Of a DNA stretch of 64,000 nt, positions 1 through 9,384 are shown piece by piece. The translations under genes were made by a program, and so were the position numbers. Below the pieces are notes generated by a model, which had not been told where the DNA came from, did no database searches, and saw nothing but the letters and a program-made list of their open reading frames with translations. How positions within the stretch are numbered: position 1 is the first letter of the stretch; each line of letters begins with the position of its first letter. Source of the DNA: Rhodospirillales bacterium. GTDB taxonomy: Bacteria > Pseudomonadota > Alphaproteobacteria > Rhodospirillales > SHVU01. Location of the stretch: assembly GCA_009691105.1 (NCBI GenBank), contig SHVU01000005.1:1-64000 (forward strand), in the 5' to 3' direction.

Positions 1-162
1 AACGGCCGGGTTTTGATGTTTTTCCGCCAAAATCCGACGGATTCGCGTGGCGGCGGCGGCCGTTCCCGGGTCTTTTCCATCGATCTGACTGGATATAACG
101 AACGGGAGATGGTTACCCCTCTCGATGCATCCGACCCGGCGTGGTCCCCCTTGATCCCCTAG
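1..162 (+). CDS. tolB: TolB C-terminal end (partial)
   Basis: This is the 3' end of tolB, open from base 1 in frame 1 and ending at TAG 160-162 (53 codons visible). The readable tail contains the TolB-typical segments [19 protein letters not shown] and the terminal SDPAWSPL. TolB is the periplasmic beta-propeller protein of the Tol-Pal system that binds Pal and links the inner-membrane TolQRA motor to the outer membrane. The ORF track missed it because the start lies outside the window. pal and cpoB follow, the standard tol-pal order, which supports the call. The propeller body cannot be checked. Confidence 0.9.
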   Translation, partial: NGRVLMFFRQNPTDSRGGGGRSRVFSIDLTGYNEREMVTPLDASDPAWSPLIP

Positions 163-179
163 GGTAGAATCCATATAAT
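151..179 (+). promoter_or_regulatory. Candidate sigma-70 promoter for pal
   Basis: A TTGATC hexamer (151-156) is followed after exactly 17 bases by a perfect TATAAT (174-179). The -35 element lies inside the last codons of tolB. It would start transcription near base 186, leaving a leader of about 190 bases before pal. The 214-base tolB-pal gap holds nothing else I recognise except a purine-rich ribosome site just before pal. The promoter is inferred from spacing and hexamers only. Confidence 0.55.
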
Positions 180-376
180 CAGGGTGCCAAAATCATGACG
201 ACACCTAGTAGGTGCGATGTCCTTGATTAGAAGGCGCGCCCGAGGTATAGTTGCGATTCCAATTGGTTGCGCCAGTTTCCTCAATGCGTGGTAGTTTCGC
301 TAAATCAATCTCACCAAGACCCACAAGAAACGGCGGACAACGGTCAACTCAAATGCTCCGGAAAGGAAAAGTACTA

Positions 377-919
377 ATGCGTGTGAAACTGCTCGGATTG
401 ATTGCGGCGATGGCGCTGGTTGCGGCTTGCGAAACCGCCCCTCAACAGTCTTCTACGGCCACTGGCGCCGGCGCCGGCGCCGGCGCGGCGTCGACGGCGT
501 CGACGGCGTCGACGGCTGCGGCTCCGGGGGCTCGTCGGCCCGCGGAAGGCAGCGTTGCCGAATTCACTCAGACTGTCGGCGATCGGGTCCTGTTTGACTT
601 AGATAAGCACAACCTGCGGCCGGACGCCCGCACCGCTCTCGACCGGCAAGCGGCGTGGCTCAGCCGGTATCCTCAGGTCACCGTTACGATCGAAGGACAC
701 GCCGACGAACGCGGCACGCGCGAATACAACCTCGCGCTTGGCGAGCGTCGTGCGAACTCGGTCAAAGATTTCCTCGTGACCCTCGGCATCAACGCCAACC
801 GGGTGCGGACCATTTCCTACGGTAAGGAGCGGCCCGAAGTGGTTGGCTCGAACGAGGACGCGTGGGCGAAGAACCGTCGTGGCGTCACCGCCATCAGCGG
901 CGGTGCGCCGGCTAGCTAA
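377..919 (+). CDS. pal: Peptidoglycan-associated outer-membrane lipoprotein Pal
   Basis: 180-residue lipoprotein that anchors the outer membrane to peptidoglycan and partners TolB in envelope constriction during division. I chose ATG 377 rather than the longer ORF start at 251. It is preceded by the purine-rich GAAAGGAAAAG and begins a classic lipoprotein signal with lipobox LVAAC (Cys18). After a low-complexity Gly/Ala/Ser/Thr linker comes the OmpA-like peptidoglycan-binding domain: FDLDKHNLRPDA, then IEGHADERGTREYN with the diaminopimelate-binding Asp/Arg region, then LGERRANSVKDFL. Length is normal for the family. The linker is built from short tandem DNA repeats and may vary between strains. 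Confidence 0.96.
   Translation: MRVKLLGLIAAMALVAACETAPQQSSTATGAGAGAGAASTASTASTAAAPGARRPAEGSVAEFTQTVGDRVLFDLDKHNLRPDARTALDRQAAWLSRYPQVTVTIEGHADERGTREYNLALGERRANSVKDFLVTLGINANRVRTISYGKERPEVVGSNEDAWAKNRRGVTAISGGAPAS
464..513 (+). repeat. Tandem repeats coding the Pal linker
   Basis: GGCGCC is repeated about four times (464 to about 487), then GGCGTCGAC is repeated exactly three times (487-513). Both units are multiples of three, so copy-number change would lengthen or shorten the Gly-Ala and Ala-Ser-Thr linker of Pal without breaking the frame. Confidence 0.85.
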
Positions 920-956
920 ATAGCGGCTTCGTCTCCTCACGGAGCGAGTTTCAGGC

Positions 957-981
957 GCCTGCCCACCGACCGTGGGCAGGC
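957..981 (+). terminator. Stem-loop between pal and cpoB
   Basis: GCCTGCCCAC (957-966) and GTGGGCAGGC (972-981) form a perfect 10-base-pair stem with a 5-base loop, followed by ACCTTACTTTT. The short, interrupted T stretch suggests an attenuator or RNA-stabilising hairpin after pal rather than a full stop. This would let Pal be made in excess over CpoB. Confidence 0.65.
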
Positions 982-1058
982 ACCTTACTTTTGCCTTGAA
1001 CACAAGCGATCTTTGACGCCCGGCTGGGACTGGCAATTCTCGGGAAGGGCCCGCGATC

Positions 1059-2078
1059 ATGACACCCATTAGTCACTCGGTGCTGCGGCGCGTGTTGAGC
1101 GCCCTGGTCATTCTTAGCGCCGTCGTTCTCACCGCCGACCCTGGCGTTGCCGTTGCCCAAAGCGACACACGGCAGCTGATGGATCGCATCGAACGTCTCG
1201 AGCGCGACATCCGGCTTCTCAACGTTCAATTGGCGCGTGGTCAAGGCGCCGCGCCGGCCGGCTCGTCTGCGGCGATGCCGTCCATGTCGGGCGATCCGTC
1301 CTCCTACACGCGCCTCGAGGAACGCCTGAACACGCTCGAAGAAGAAATGCGGTCGATGACCGGCCTTTCCGAGCGCTTGAACCATTCCCTCGATGAAATG
1401 ACCCGGCGCCTCGACAAGTTTGGCGCCGATGTCGATTACCGCCTGGGCTCCGTTGAGAAAACGGGACCGGGTGCGTCGAACACGGCGTCGGCTCCAGCCG
1501 CGCCTGCCAGTACAGAGGCGAGCGCCCCGCCGCCGTCTCGGCCGGGCCAACCTCAGACTCTGGGAACTCTGACCGAATCGGATTTGCGCCGCCTTCGTCC
1601 TGGCACCGCTTCGGCCGCAACGCCGCCGGCCGCTGCACCGGGTGCGCCTCCGCCGACTGCGGAAGCGCAGGCCCGCGCCTTGCTCCCCGAAGGGACCGTG
1701 GCCGAGCGCTACAACTACGCCGTTGGGCTGCTTCGCCAGGCCCGGTATGACCAGGCCGAGCAAGCGCTACGCGCCTTTCTCCAGGCGCATGGCAACGATC
1801 GTTTGAGCACCAACGCCCGCTACTGGCTCGGCGAGACCTATTACGTCCGCGGCAACTACCAGGTGGCGAGCCAAGTATTCCTCGAGAACTACCAAGCCGC
1901 GCCGAAAGGTGAGAAGGCGGCCGATAGTCTTCTGAAGCTCGGCATGGCGCTCAATCTTCTCGAGCGGAAGCGCGAGGCTTGCGTCACCTTCGACAAGCTC
2001 AGCCAAGAATTTCCAACATCTCCGGACAATATCAAGCGCCCGCTTGCGGCCGAGCGCCAGCGCGCTAGTTGCGGTTGA
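1059..2078 (+). CDS. cpoB: Tol-Pal system coordinator CpoB (YbgF)
   Basis: 339-residue periplasmic protein that couples Tol-Pal constriction to peptidoglycan synthesis. A Sec signal peptide (residues 1 to about 33, ending AVAQ) precedes a coiled-coil trimerisation segment (RLERDIRLLNVQLA and LEERLNTLEEEM). A Pro/Ala-rich linker follows, then a C-terminal TPR region from about residue 210 (YNYAVGLLRQARYDQAEQALRAFL, then ARYWLGETYYVRGNYQVASQ). This matches the YbgF layout, and it sits directly after pal as usual. Its stop overlaps the probable TTG start of tilS, indicating translational coupling. Confidence 0.93.
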   Translation: MTPISHSVLRRVLSALVILSAVVLTADPGVAVAQSDTRQLMDRIERLERDIRLLNVQLARGQGAAPAGSSAAMPSMSGDPSSYTRLEERLNTLEEEMRSMTGLSERLNHSLDEMTRRLDKFGADVDYRLGSVEKTGPGASNTASAPAAPASTEASAPPPSRPGQPQTLGTLTESDLRRLRPGTASAATPPAAAPGAPPPTAEAQARALLPEGTVAERYNYAVGLLRQARYDQAEQALRAFLQAHGNDRLSTNARYWLGETYYVRGNYQVASQVFLENYQAAPKGEKAADSLLKLGMALNLLERKREACVTFDKLSQEFPTSPDNIKRPLAAERQRASCG

Positions 2079-3451
2079 CCACGGAGCGCGGTCGCGGTCG
2101 CGCCACGTCGCCGGCGCGGCCTCTCACTTCCTCGGAGTTCTCAGACCTGATGGTGGCGGTTGGCCCATTCGAAGGTCGGCCGCGTCTCGCCGTCGCCGTG
2201 TCGGGTGGGGCTGATAGCCTCGCTTTGGCGTTGCTCGCCGATCGTTGGGCCCGCCTTCGATCTGGCCGCATCGTCGCCCTGACCGTCGATCATGGACTGC
2301 GCAAAGACTCGGCCGCCGAGGCCCGTCAAGTTGGGCGGTGGTTGGCGAAACGGGGCATCGATCATAGCGTTCTTCGTTGGACCGGCGCCAAGCCGACGAC
2401 GGGAATCCAGGCGGCGGCGCGTCAGGCACGCTATCGACTGCTGACCGACTGGTGCGCCCAGGAAGGCGTGCTGCACCTGCTGCTGGCCCACCATGCCGGC
2501 GATCAGATGGAAACATTTCTTCTGCGGGTGGCCGGCCGAAGTGGCGTCGACGGCTTGGCCGGAATGGCTGCCGTGGTCGAAGACTCCTCGTGCCGGTTGG
2601 TCCGGCCGCTTCTCGCGGTCCCGCGTCCGCGTCTCGAAGCGACCCTTCGGGCTGCCGACCAAGAATGGATCGAGGATCCCTCGAATCAAAACTCCGACTT
2701 CGCGCGGGTTCGGGTTCGGACTCTCTTGTCGAAGCTTGAAGGGGTGGGCAAAGGCCTGACGTCGCTGTCCGGGACGGTCCGCGCCGCCGGCCGGGTACGG
2801 GCGGCCTTCGAGGCTCCGACTTGGGCGCTTCTCGCCCGCGCCGCCGAGCTTTCCCCCGATGGTTACGCGCGGCTTCGGCTTGCGCCTCTGCGGGTGGCGC
2901 CCCGTCCCATCGCCGAACGCGCCGTTCAACGCCTGCTGCTGTGCGTCGGCGGAAACGACTATCCGCCGCGCCGCGAGCGTCTTGGCCGCCTCCTGGACGA
3001 GCTACTGGCCAAGCGGGCTGCCAAGGCTCGGACCCTCGCGGGCTGTCGCATCATTCCTTCGGGCGACTCTTTGCTTGTTTGTCCGGAGCTTCGGACCGAA
3101 CCGGCCAAGGTTTCCGCCGCTGCCAACCGAATGGTGCGCTGGGCCGACCGATTCGAGGTGGCGTTCGGCTCGGGTCACGCTAAAGGCCGAGTCTGGATTG
3201 CGCCTCTGGGTGACCCCGGTTGGGCCGACGCACTTAAGCGCCAACCCGAGGTTCGCGACACTCGAGTGCCGTATCCCGTGAGGGCCGGACTTCCGGCCTT
3301 ATTTGATCGCGGTGGGCTCCAGGCTGTTCCGCAGCTCGGATTTCGGCGCAAATCGTCGACTTTCCGTGATGTCGTGGTCCATTTTCGCCCGCGGCATAGC
3401 CTGTCCGGGCCGGGATTTCTCCTTGCGCCGGGCCGGTCGGGTACTATTTGA
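2075..3451 (+). CDS. tilS: tRNA(Ile)-lysidine synthetase
   Basis: ATP-dependent enzyme that converts cytidine-34 of the CAU-anticodon tRNA-Ile to lysidine, so that it reads AUA. The PP-loop motif SGGADS is at residues 43-48 with my start. LTVDHGLRKDSAAEA, QAAARQARYRLL and a HHAGDQMETFLLR segment follow, all typical of TilS. I prefer TTG 2075, which overlaps the cpoB stop as TTGA, over the track's TTG 2069. An internal ATG at about 2150 would leave a shorter N-terminus. At about 458 residues it is in the normal range, and the C-terminal half is less conserved as expected. Confidence 0.93.
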   Translation: MTTERGRGRATSPARPLTSSEFSDLMVAVGPFEGRPRLAVAVSGGADSLALALLADRWARLRSGRIVALTVDHGLRKDSAAEARQVGRWLAKRGIDHSVLRWTGAKPTTGIQAAARQARYRLLTDWCAQEGVLHLLLAHHAGDQMETFLLRVAGRSGVDGLAGMAAVVEDSSCRLVRPLLAVPRPRLEATLRAADQEWIEDPSNQNSDFARVRVRTLLSKLEGVGKGLTSLSGTVRAAGRVRAAFEAPTWALLARAAELSPDGYARLRLAPLRVAPRPIAERAVQRLLLCVGGNDYPPRRERLGRLLDELLAKRAAKARTLAGCRIIPSGDSLLVCPELRTEPAKVSAAANRMVRWADRFEVAFGSGHAKGRVWIAPLGDPGWADALKRQPEVRDTRVPYPVRAGLPALFDRGGLQAVPQLGFRRKSSTFRDVVVHFRPRHSLSGPGFLLAPGRSGTI

Positions 3452-3525
3452 TAGAATACCCAGGGAATTTTTGAGTTTCGACCGCAACCCATACGGGGGC
3501 GCGGACAGCGGAAGGGTAGGGTTTC

Positions 3526-5457
3526 GTGAATTTCAGCAAGAACATCGCGGTCTGGGCCATCATCGTTGTCGTTCTGATTGGCCTTTTTAACCTGTTTCAA
3601 GGAACGCCGACGCGCGGGCCGCAGTCGAACCTTACCTATTCGGAATTCAACGAGCAGGTCGAAAACGGCCAAGTAGTCACGGTCACGATCAAAGGCAAAG
3701 AGATCGTCGGCCAGCTGCGCGACGGCCGCAATTTCTCGACCTATGCCCCCGACGATGCCGGCCTGATCGCCCGGCTTAACCAGAAGCGGGTCGGGATCCG
3801 CGCCGTGCCGTCGGACGACAATTCGCCGTCCCTGTGGGGTGTGCTGATTTCATGGTTCCCGATGCTGCTCTTGATCGGCGTCTGGATCTTCTTCATGCGC
3901 CAGATGCAGTCGGGCGGCGGCAAAGCCATGGGCTTCGGCAAGTCCCGGGCCCGCTTGCTGACCGAAAAGACCGGCCGGGTGACCTTCGAAGACGTCGCCG
4001 GCATCGACGAAGCCAAGCAGGAACTTCAGGAAATCGTCGAATTCTTGAAGGATCCTCAGAAATTCCAGCGCCTCGGCGGCAAGATCCCGAAAGGGTGCTT
4101 GTTGGTTGGTCCTCCGGGCACCGGCAAGACGCTGCTCGCCCGCGCCATCGCCGGCGAAGCCAACGTGCCGTTCTTCACCATTTCAGGCTCCGACTTCGTC
4201 GAAATGTTCGTCGGCGTCGGTGCGTCGCGCGTCCGCGATATGTTCGAGCAAGGCAAAAAGAACGCGCCGTGCATCGTCTTCATCGACGAGTTGGACGCGG
4301 TCGGGCGGCATCGTGGCGCCGGCCTTGGAGGTGGCAACGACGAGCGCGAGCAGACGCTGAACCAGTTGCTCGTCGAGATGGACGGTTTCGAATCGAATGA
4401 AGGCGTCATCCTGATTGCGGCGACCAACCGGCCGGACGTTCTCGACCCGGCGTTGTTGCGTCCAGGCCGCTTCGACCGCCAGATCGTCGTTCCTAATCCA
4501 GACATCATCGGTCGCGAAAAGATTCTCAAAGTTCATATGCGCAAGGTGCCGCTCGCTCCCGATGTCGAGCCGCGCGTCGTCGCGCGGGGCACGCCCGGGT
4601 TCTCCGGCGCCGATCTCGCCAACCTCGTCAACGAGGCGGCGTTGCTCGCGGCGCGTCTCGGCAAGCGGGTCGTGACCATGGCCGACTTCGAGGCCGCCAA
4701 GGACAAGGTCCTGATGGGCGTCGAGCGTCGTTCCTTGGTCATGAGCGAAGACGAAAAACGTCTGACCGCCTATCACGAAGGCGGCCATGCCATTGTCTCG
4801 CTGACCGTGCCGAAACATGATCCGCTCCATAAGGTGACGATCATTCCGCGCGGCCGAGCTCTCGGCCTCACGATGTCGCTGCCGGAGCGCGACCAGTACA
4901 GCCTGTCCTATATGCAGCTCCGCTCGAAGCTCGCGTCGCTGTTCGGCGGCCGGGTCGCCGAGGAAATCGTCTTCGGTATCGAGAACATCACCAGCGGCGC
5001 GGCCATGGATATCTCCCAGGCGACCAATCTGGCGCGCCGGATGGTCACCGAGTGGGGATTCAGCGAGCGTCTTGGCCGTCTGCGCTTTACCGACAATGAG
5101 GAAGAGATCTTCCTCGGCCATTTGGTCACGCAGCGGAAGAACGTATCCGACGCGACGGCGCAAGCCATCGACGAGGAAATCCGCAAGCTCATCGACGAGG
5201 CCGAGACGACGGCGCGGACGATCCTGACCGAGCGTCGCGTCGAACTCGATCGCCTGGCCACGGCGTTGCTCGAATACGAGACGCTGTCTGGCGACGAAGT
5301 CAAAGCCGTCATGCGTGGTGAAACGATTATCCGCCCCGAAAACGACGACCGTCCCCAGCCCAAAGATACGGGACGGCGGTCGAGCGTGCCGGCGAGTGGC
5401 AAAGCCAAGGATCAGCCGACCGGCGGGCTGGAGGCGAAACCCCAGCCGGGCGCGTAG
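3526..5457 (+). CDS. ftsH: ATP-dependent zinc metalloprotease FtsH
   Basis: Membrane-anchored AAA+ protease (643 residues) that degrades misfolded membrane proteins and regulators. It starts at GTG 3526. An N-terminal transmembrane helix ([15 protein letters not shown]) is followed by a periplasmic domain and a second helix ([19 protein letters not shown]). The AAA domain has Walker A GPPGTGKT (195-202), Walker [13 protein letters not shown] and a second region of homology with RPGRFDRQ. The zinc site is HEGGH (417-421), a valid HEXXH although most FtsH have HEAGH. The C-terminus is disordered and Pro/Lys-rich. Its stop codon overlaps the folP GTG by one base. Confidence 0.97.
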   Translation: MNFSKNIAVWAIIVVVLIGLFNLFQGTPTRGPQSNLTYSEFNEQVENGQVVTVTIKGKEIVGQLRDGRNFSTYAPDDAGLIARLNQKRVGIRAVPSDDNSPSLWGVLISWFPMLLLIGVWIFFMRQMQSGGGKAMGFGKSRARLLTEKTGRVTFEDVAGIDEAKQELQEIVEFLKDPQKFQRLGGKIPKGCLLVGPPGTGKTLLARAIAGEANVPFFTISGSDFVEMFVGVGASRVRDMFEQGKKNAPCIVFIDELDAVGRHRGAGLGGGNDEREQTLNQLLVEMDGFESNEGVILIAATNRPDVLDPALLRPGRFDRQIVVPNPDIIGREKILKVHMRKVPLAPDVEPRVVARGTPGFSGADLANLVNEAALLAARLGKRVVTMADFEAAKDKVLMGVERRSLVMSEDEKRLTAYHEGGHAIVSLTVPKHDPLHKVTIIPRGRALGLTMSLPERDQYSLSYMQLRSKLASLFGGRVAEEIVFGIENITSGAAMDISQATNLARRMVTEWGFSERLGRLRFTDNEEEIFLGHLVTQRKNVSDATAQAIDEEIRKLIDEAETTARTILTERRVELDRLATALLEYETLSGDEVKAVMRGETIIRPENDDRPQPKDTGRRSSVPASGKAKDQPTGGLEAKPQPGA

Positions 5458-6560
5458 TGACGGCGTCCGCCTTGGACGCCGCGACGGTTCCCAGTCTTCC
5501 CACCGATTGGAGCGGCGACGGCCATGATGTGGCCGGCCGCTTGTACCTTCGGCCGCTGCCGCGGCCCGTAGGCGCCGCGCCCCATTTCTTTGAAGTGCTT
5601 ATTCGAGGTTCGGGCCGGATCGGCTCGCGGGAACGTGTTGCCTTCATCCTCGATCGCGATCGATTGACCGCCTGGGCCGAGGCCGAGGGCGAGGCCGTGC
5701 GCTCCCATGTGAACGCCATAGTCGAGAGGCTGTCGGCGCCTCCGCAGCATTTCGCGAGCATTGCTCTCGGTCAGCCCGTCCTCATGGGGGTCGTCAACAC
5801 CACCCCAGATAGCTTCTCGGACGGTGGTGAGGCCTTTGAGCCTGGCCAAGCCATTGCGCGGGGCGAAGCGCTCCGCGCCGCCGGTGCCGCCATCATCGAC
5901 GTGGGTGGCGAATCGACTCGGCCCGGATCTGATCCCGTCGATGCGGCCGAAGAAACGCGTCGTGTCGCTCCGGTCGTCGCCGGCTTGAAAGCCAGTGGAG
6001 CCGTGGTCTCGATCGATACGCGTCGCGCCGTGGTCATGGAAGCGGCGGTAGCGGTGGGGGCCAGCATCATCAACGATGTCACGGCACTCACCGGCGACGT
6101 CGGCTCGCTGGCGGTCGCACAACGCGCCGCTGTGCCGGTCGTCCTCATGCATATGCAGGGCGAACCGGGCACGATGCAGGACGAGCCCAGTTACGAAGAT
6201 GCTCTGCTCGATGTGTACGACTATCTCGCGGCGCGGATCGAGGTCTGCCGAAAGGCGGGAATTCCGCTGACCAATCTCGCCGTTGATCCAGGAATCGGGT
6301 TCGGCAAAACAGTCGATCACAATCTCGATATCCTGCGCCGGATCTCGCTTTATCACGGGCTCGGATGTCCGATCGTGCTCGGAGTGTCGCGCAAAGGCTT
6401 CATCGGCCGGCTGTCGAACGGCGAGCCGCCGAAAGCCCGGCTGCCGGGTTCGTTGGCCGTGGCCTTGTCGGCGGTGGCCCAAGGTGTCCAAATCCTACGC
6501 GTTCACGACGTCGCGGAGACGCGCCAAGCGCTGGCTTTGTGGATGGCGGTCGGGTGCTGA
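5457..6560 (+). CDS. folP: Dihydropteroate synthase
   Basis: Condenses p-aminobenzoate with dihydropterin pyrophosphate in folate synthesis. The TIM-barrel begins near residue 107 with the signature [15 protein letters not shown] (from residue 110). [37 protein letters not shown] and GVSRKGFIG follow. The roughly 105-residue N-terminal extension is common in alphaproteobacterial FolP. GTG 5457 overlaps the last base of the ftsH stop, and I see no better start downstream. Gene order ftsH-folP-glmM is typical of the group. Confidence 0.95.
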   Translation: MTASALDAATVPSLPTDWSGDGHDVAGRLYLRPLPRPVGAAPHFFEVLIRGSGRIGSRERVAFILDRDRLTAWAEAEGEAVRSHVNAIVERLSAPPQHFASIALGQPVLMGVVNTTPDSFSDGGEAFEPGQAIARGEALRAAGAAIIDVGGESTRPGSDPVDAAEETRRVAPVVAGLKASGAVVSIDTRRAVVMEAAVAVGASIINDVTALTGDVGSLAVAQRAAVPVVLMHMQGEPGTMQDEPSYEDALLDVYDYLAARIEVCRKAGIPLTNLAVDPGIGFGKTVDHNLDILRRISLYHGLGCPIVLGVSRKGFIGRLSNGEPPKARLPGSLAVALSAVAQGVQILRVHDVAETRQALALWMAVGC

Positions 6561-6648
6561 GCACCGCGCGGCTTGTGGCGTCGCCCCGCGGACGGATACT
6601 CTAGATACGATTCGTTTTTTCAACAGCCCTGGACCGTCAGGAGGTTCG

Positions 6649-7995
6649 ATGGCACGCAAGCTCTTCGGAACCGATGGCATCCGCGGCACCGCCAACCGCG
6701 AGCCAATGACCGCCGAGATCGCCCTGAAGGTGGGGATCGCGGCGGCGCGGCAGTTCATTCGCGGCGCGCACCGGCATCGTGTCGTGATCGGGAAGGACAC
6801 GCGGCTCTCGGGATATTTGCTCGAGCCGGCGCTGACCGCCGGTTTCATCTCCATGGGTATGGACGTCATTCTGGTCGGCCCGATGCCGACGCCCGGAATC
6901 GCGATGTTGACGAGATCCCTTCGTGCGGATCTCGGCGTGATGATCTCGGCGTCCCACAACCCGTATCAGGACAACGGCATCAAGTTGTTCGGCCCCGACG
7001 CCTACAAGCTCTCGGACGAGGTCGAGGCCGAGATCGAGCGTCACGTCGATGGGGCGACGCCGACCGATCTCGCGTCGCCAGATCGGCTTGGCCGGGCGAC
7101 GCGACTCGACGACGCCCACGGCCGTTATGTCGAACACGTGAAGCAGAGCTTTCCGCGCGGCCACACCCTCGAGGGTTTGAAGATCGTCGTCGATTGCGCC
7201 AACGGCGCCGCCTACAAGGTCGCGCCCGAAGTGTTGTGGGAACTCGGCGCGACCGTGGTTCAGGTCGGCGTTGCACCGGACGGCTTCAACATCAACCGCG
7301 AGTGCGGATCGACCGCGACCGATTTCATGCGGGCTCAAGTCTTGGCGCATGGCGCCGATCTCGGCATCGCTCTCGACGGCGACGCCGACCGGGTGGTGAT
7401 GGCCGATGAAAAGGGTGACATCATCGACGGCGACCAAGTGATGGGCTTGATCGCGCGCGCCTGGATGCAGTCGGGACGTCTGCAAGGTGCCGGCGTCGCG
7501 GCGACGATCATGTCGAACCTTGGGTTGGAGCGATTCCTATCGGGTCTTGGCCTGTCGCTGGCCCGTGCCCAAGTCGGCGATCGCTACGTCGTCGAATTGA
7601 TGCGCGAGCGCGGCTACAACGTCGGCGGCGAGCAATCCGGCCACATCGTGCTCGCCGATTTCAACCGCACCGGCGACGGCCTGATCGCGGCGTTGCAGGT
7701 TCTCGCCGTACTCGTCGACGCCAAGCGGCCGGCGAGCGAAGTGTGTCGCGTCTTCCAGCCGTTGCCTCAGGTCTTGCGTAGCGTCCGCTTCAATGGTGGC
7801 GCGCCGCTCGAAGCCGATGCCGTCAAAAAGGCGATCGGGTCTGCCGAACGGCGCCTTGGCAAGACCGGACGGTTGGTCATCCGGAAGTCGGGCACCGAGC
7901 CGGTCGTTCGCATCATGGCCGAGGGCGAAGACCCAGGGCTCGTCGATCAGGTTGTCGACGATCTCGTCGGCGCGGTCGAACGCGCCGCCGGCTGA
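6649..7995 (+). CDS. glmM: Phosphoglucosamine mutase
   Basis: Interconverts glucosamine-6-P and glucosamine-1-P for UDP-GlcNAc, peptidoglycan and LPS. I start at ATG 6649, preceded by CAGGAGG, instead of the ORF-track start at 6283, which runs back into folP. It is 448 residues, the normal length. The N-terminal motif is FGTDGIRG. The phosphoserine loop [14 protein letters not shown] puts the active Ser at residue 102, as in E. coli. The Mg-binding loop is DGDADRV, the sugar loop is GGEQSGHI, and the C-terminal phosphate loop is [12 protein letters not shown]. Confidence 0.97.
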   Translation: MARKLFGTDGIRGTANREPMTAEIALKVGIAAARQFIRGAHRHRVVIGKDTRLSGYLLEPALTAGFISMGMDVILVGPMPTPGIAMLTRSLRADLGVMISASHNPYQDNGIKLFGPDAYKLSDEVEAEIERHVDGATPTDLASPDRLGRATRLDDAHGRYVEHVKQSFPRGHTLEGLKIVVDCANGAAYKVAPEVLWELGATVVQVGVAPDGFNINRECGSTATDFMRAQVLAHGADLGIALDGDADRVVMADEKGDIIDGDQVMGLIARAWMQSGRLQGAGVAATIMSNLGLERFLSGLGLSLARAQVGDRYVVELMRERGYNVGGEQSGHIVLADFNRTGDGLIAALQVLAVLVDAKRPASEVCRVFQPLPQVLRSVRFNGGAPLEADAVKKAIGSAERRLGKTGRLVIRKSGTEPVVRIMAEGEDPGLVDQVVDDLVGAVERAAG

Positions 7996-8016
7996 GCGAA
8001 GCGCGCGGCGCTTCCC

Positions 8017-8847
8017 GTGAAAGGGCGAGTCCTCATTGTCGCCGGATCGGATTCCGGCGGCGGCGCCGGAATCCAGGCCGATATCAAAACGGTGACGGCG
8101 CTTGGTGGCTACGCCATGACCGCGATCACGGCTCTGACCGCCCAGAACACTCAGGGCGTCTTCGGTATTCACGAAGTGCCTCCAGACTTCATCGCCCGTC
8201 AGTTGGCGGTCGTCTTGTCGGACCTTGGCGCCGACTGCGTGAAGATCGGCATGCTGCACCGGCCCGAGGTTATCGATGCGGTCGTTGCGGTTCTCGCCGC
8301 GCCGCAGCCTGACGGCGCCCAAGGCATCCCCGTCGTCGTCGACCCCGTCATGGTGGCGAAGGGCGGGGCGCGGCTTCTGACCGAGGATTCCGTCGTCCGC
8401 TTGGCGCGTCATCTCCTGCCGCGCGCCACGGTGTTGACACCAAACATCCCGGAGGCCGAAGCGCTGACCGGTCTCGCGATTCGGGCTCCGGATGACGTGA
8501 TGGCGGCGGGACGGGCGTTGTTGGGACTCGGTGCGGCGGCGGCGCTGGTCAAAGGCGGGCACCTTGAGGGTGACGTCGTGACGGATGTCCTCTTCACCAA
8601 GGACGGGGTCGAATCGTTTTCCTCGCCGCGCATCCCGACGACGAGCACCCACGGCACCGGCTGCACTCTGGCTTCGGCGATCGCCACTGGCCTCGCGCAA
8701 AGATTGGATCTCCGGGCCGCCGTCGTTCGGGCCCGCGCGTATGTCCAAGAAGCGCTGCGTACCGCTCCGGCATTCGGTCGTGGCCACGGCCCGCTCAATC
8801 ACGGACATACCGTGACGCCGTTCAACGCCAGCAAATCGGCCCGCTGA
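8017..8847 (+). CDS. thiD: Hydroxymethylpyrimidine kinase / HMP-phosphate kinase
   Basis: Phosphorylates the thiamine pyrimidine moiety twice, to HMP-PP. This ribokinase-fold protein has 276 residues with a GTG start 21 bases after glmM. It shows VLIVAGSDSGGGAGIQADIK at the N-terminus, GAQGIPVVVDPVMVAKGG with ATP/substrate residues, and the C-terminal anion-hole motif STHGTGCTLASAIA. It is probably the last gene of the ftsH-glmM transcription unit, because a riboswitch leader follows it. That riboswitch senses cobalamin, not TPP, and lies downstream, so it does not control thiD. Confidence 0.95.
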   Translation: MKGRVLIVAGSDSGGGAGIQADIKTVTALGGYAMTAITALTAQNTQGVFGIHEVPPDFIARQLAVVLSDLGADCVKIGMLHRPEVIDAVVAVLAAPQPDGAQGIPVVVDPVMVAKGGARLLTEDSVVRLARHLLPRATVLTPNIPEAEALTGLAIRAPDDVMAAGRALLGLGAAAALVKGGHLEGDVVTDVLFTKDGVESFSSPRIPTTSTHGTGCTLASAIATGLAQRLDLRAAVVRARAYVQEALRTAPAFGRGHGPLNHGHTVTPFNASKSAR

Positions 8848-8857
8848 CGCGAGTCGA

Positions 8858-8885
8858 TTGACAGCCCGATCGCGCCCGGTAAGAG
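8858..8885 (+). promoter_or_regulatory. Candidate promoter of the riboswitch leader
   Basis: A perfect TTGACA (8858-8863) lies 11 bases after the thiD stop. After 16 bases there is a weak TAAGAG in the -10 position. It is placed correctly to begin a transcript just before riboswitch stem P1 at 8896. The -10 is poor, so this is tentative. Confidence 0.4.
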
Positions 8886-8895
8886 TGAACTCTTC

Positions 8896-9089
8896 GGTCG
8901 AGTTTCTCTCGCGCCGCAAGGCCGGGAGCGAAGAGGGAATACGGTGAGGCCCGTTTGGGCCGAATCCGGAGCTGCCCCCGCAACTGTAAGCGGCGAGCCA
9001 GCCACGAAGCGGTCACTGATGCGAGACGCATTGGGAAGACCATGTGGCAACGAGGCGTCGACCCGCGAGCCAGGAGACCTGCCTTGACC
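8896..9089 (+). promoter_or_regulatory. Cobalamin (B12) riboswitch
   Basis: RNA aptamer of the AdoCbl/B12 class. The sequence shows its conserved blocks in order: AGGGAATACGGTG, AATCCGGAGCTGCCCCCGC with the B12-box AACTGTAAGCGG, a GGGAAGACC segment and the closing GAGCCAGGAGACCTGCC. P1 can be drawn between GGTCGAG (8896-8902) and CTTGACC (9083-9089) with one G-U pair. Such switches repress B12 synthesis or uptake genes when cobalamin is plentiful. The next gene in sense is the ABC binding protein at 9385, nearly 300 bases downstream, past a possible terminator and a separate Zur-like box. Confidence 0.93.
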
Positions 9090-9109
9090 CGTGTTGAGTC
9101 GTCCTAGGG

Positions 9110-9165
9110 CGGGGAGTCCTGGCGGTTTGCTGTCGAGGCGGGCCGCCCCCCCCGTCTTTTTTCCG
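9110..9165 (+). terminator. Possible riboswitch-controlled terminator
   Basis: After the aptamer a G-rich run (GGGCGGGG) can pair with a C-rich run (CGCCCCCCCC) that is followed by GTCTTTTTTCC. This gives a GC-rich stem and U-tract in the position of a riboswitch expression platform. The stem has a long loop and could fold differently, so the call is tentative. Confidence 0.35.
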
Positions 9166-9314
9166 ACAGATGACCTCCACCTCCTCTCCGCCGAACGGGA
9201 GAGAGGTCCATGGTGCGTTCAGATCACGACGGCGGCCGGATTGTCCGGTCGATGACGCGATCGGTAGCCGAGGTTTCGGAGCCGATTCCCCGCGTTCCAC
9301 AGCGACGGCCTTAG

Positions 9315-9333
9315 AATGTTATATTATAACATT
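9315..9333. promoter_or_regulatory. Zur-like operator palindrome
   Basis: AATGTTATA-T-TATAACATT is a perfect inverted repeat of 9-base arms around one central T. It stands out as A/T-only sequence in a GC-rich genome. The core ATGTTATANTATAACAT matches the zinc uptake regulator (Zur) box described for gammaproteobacteria. It lies 51 bases before the binding-protein ATG and contains TATATT/TATTAT strings that could serve as the -10, so a bound repressor would block the promoter. The match to the consensus is from memory, and binding is inferred. Confidence 0.65.
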
Positions 9334-9384
9334 TTGGACGATCCCGCCCACTGTCATCCGTCGTCGAACAGGAGATTATCCGAC

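Noticed and set aside
9013-9300. Small minus-strand ORF over the riboswitch
   Set aside because: It crosses conserved riboswitch sequence and has no motif or ribosome site.
9315-9333. NikR operator
   Set aside because: NikR sites are widely spaced GTATGA half-sites. This palindrome has adjacent arms with the Zur core.
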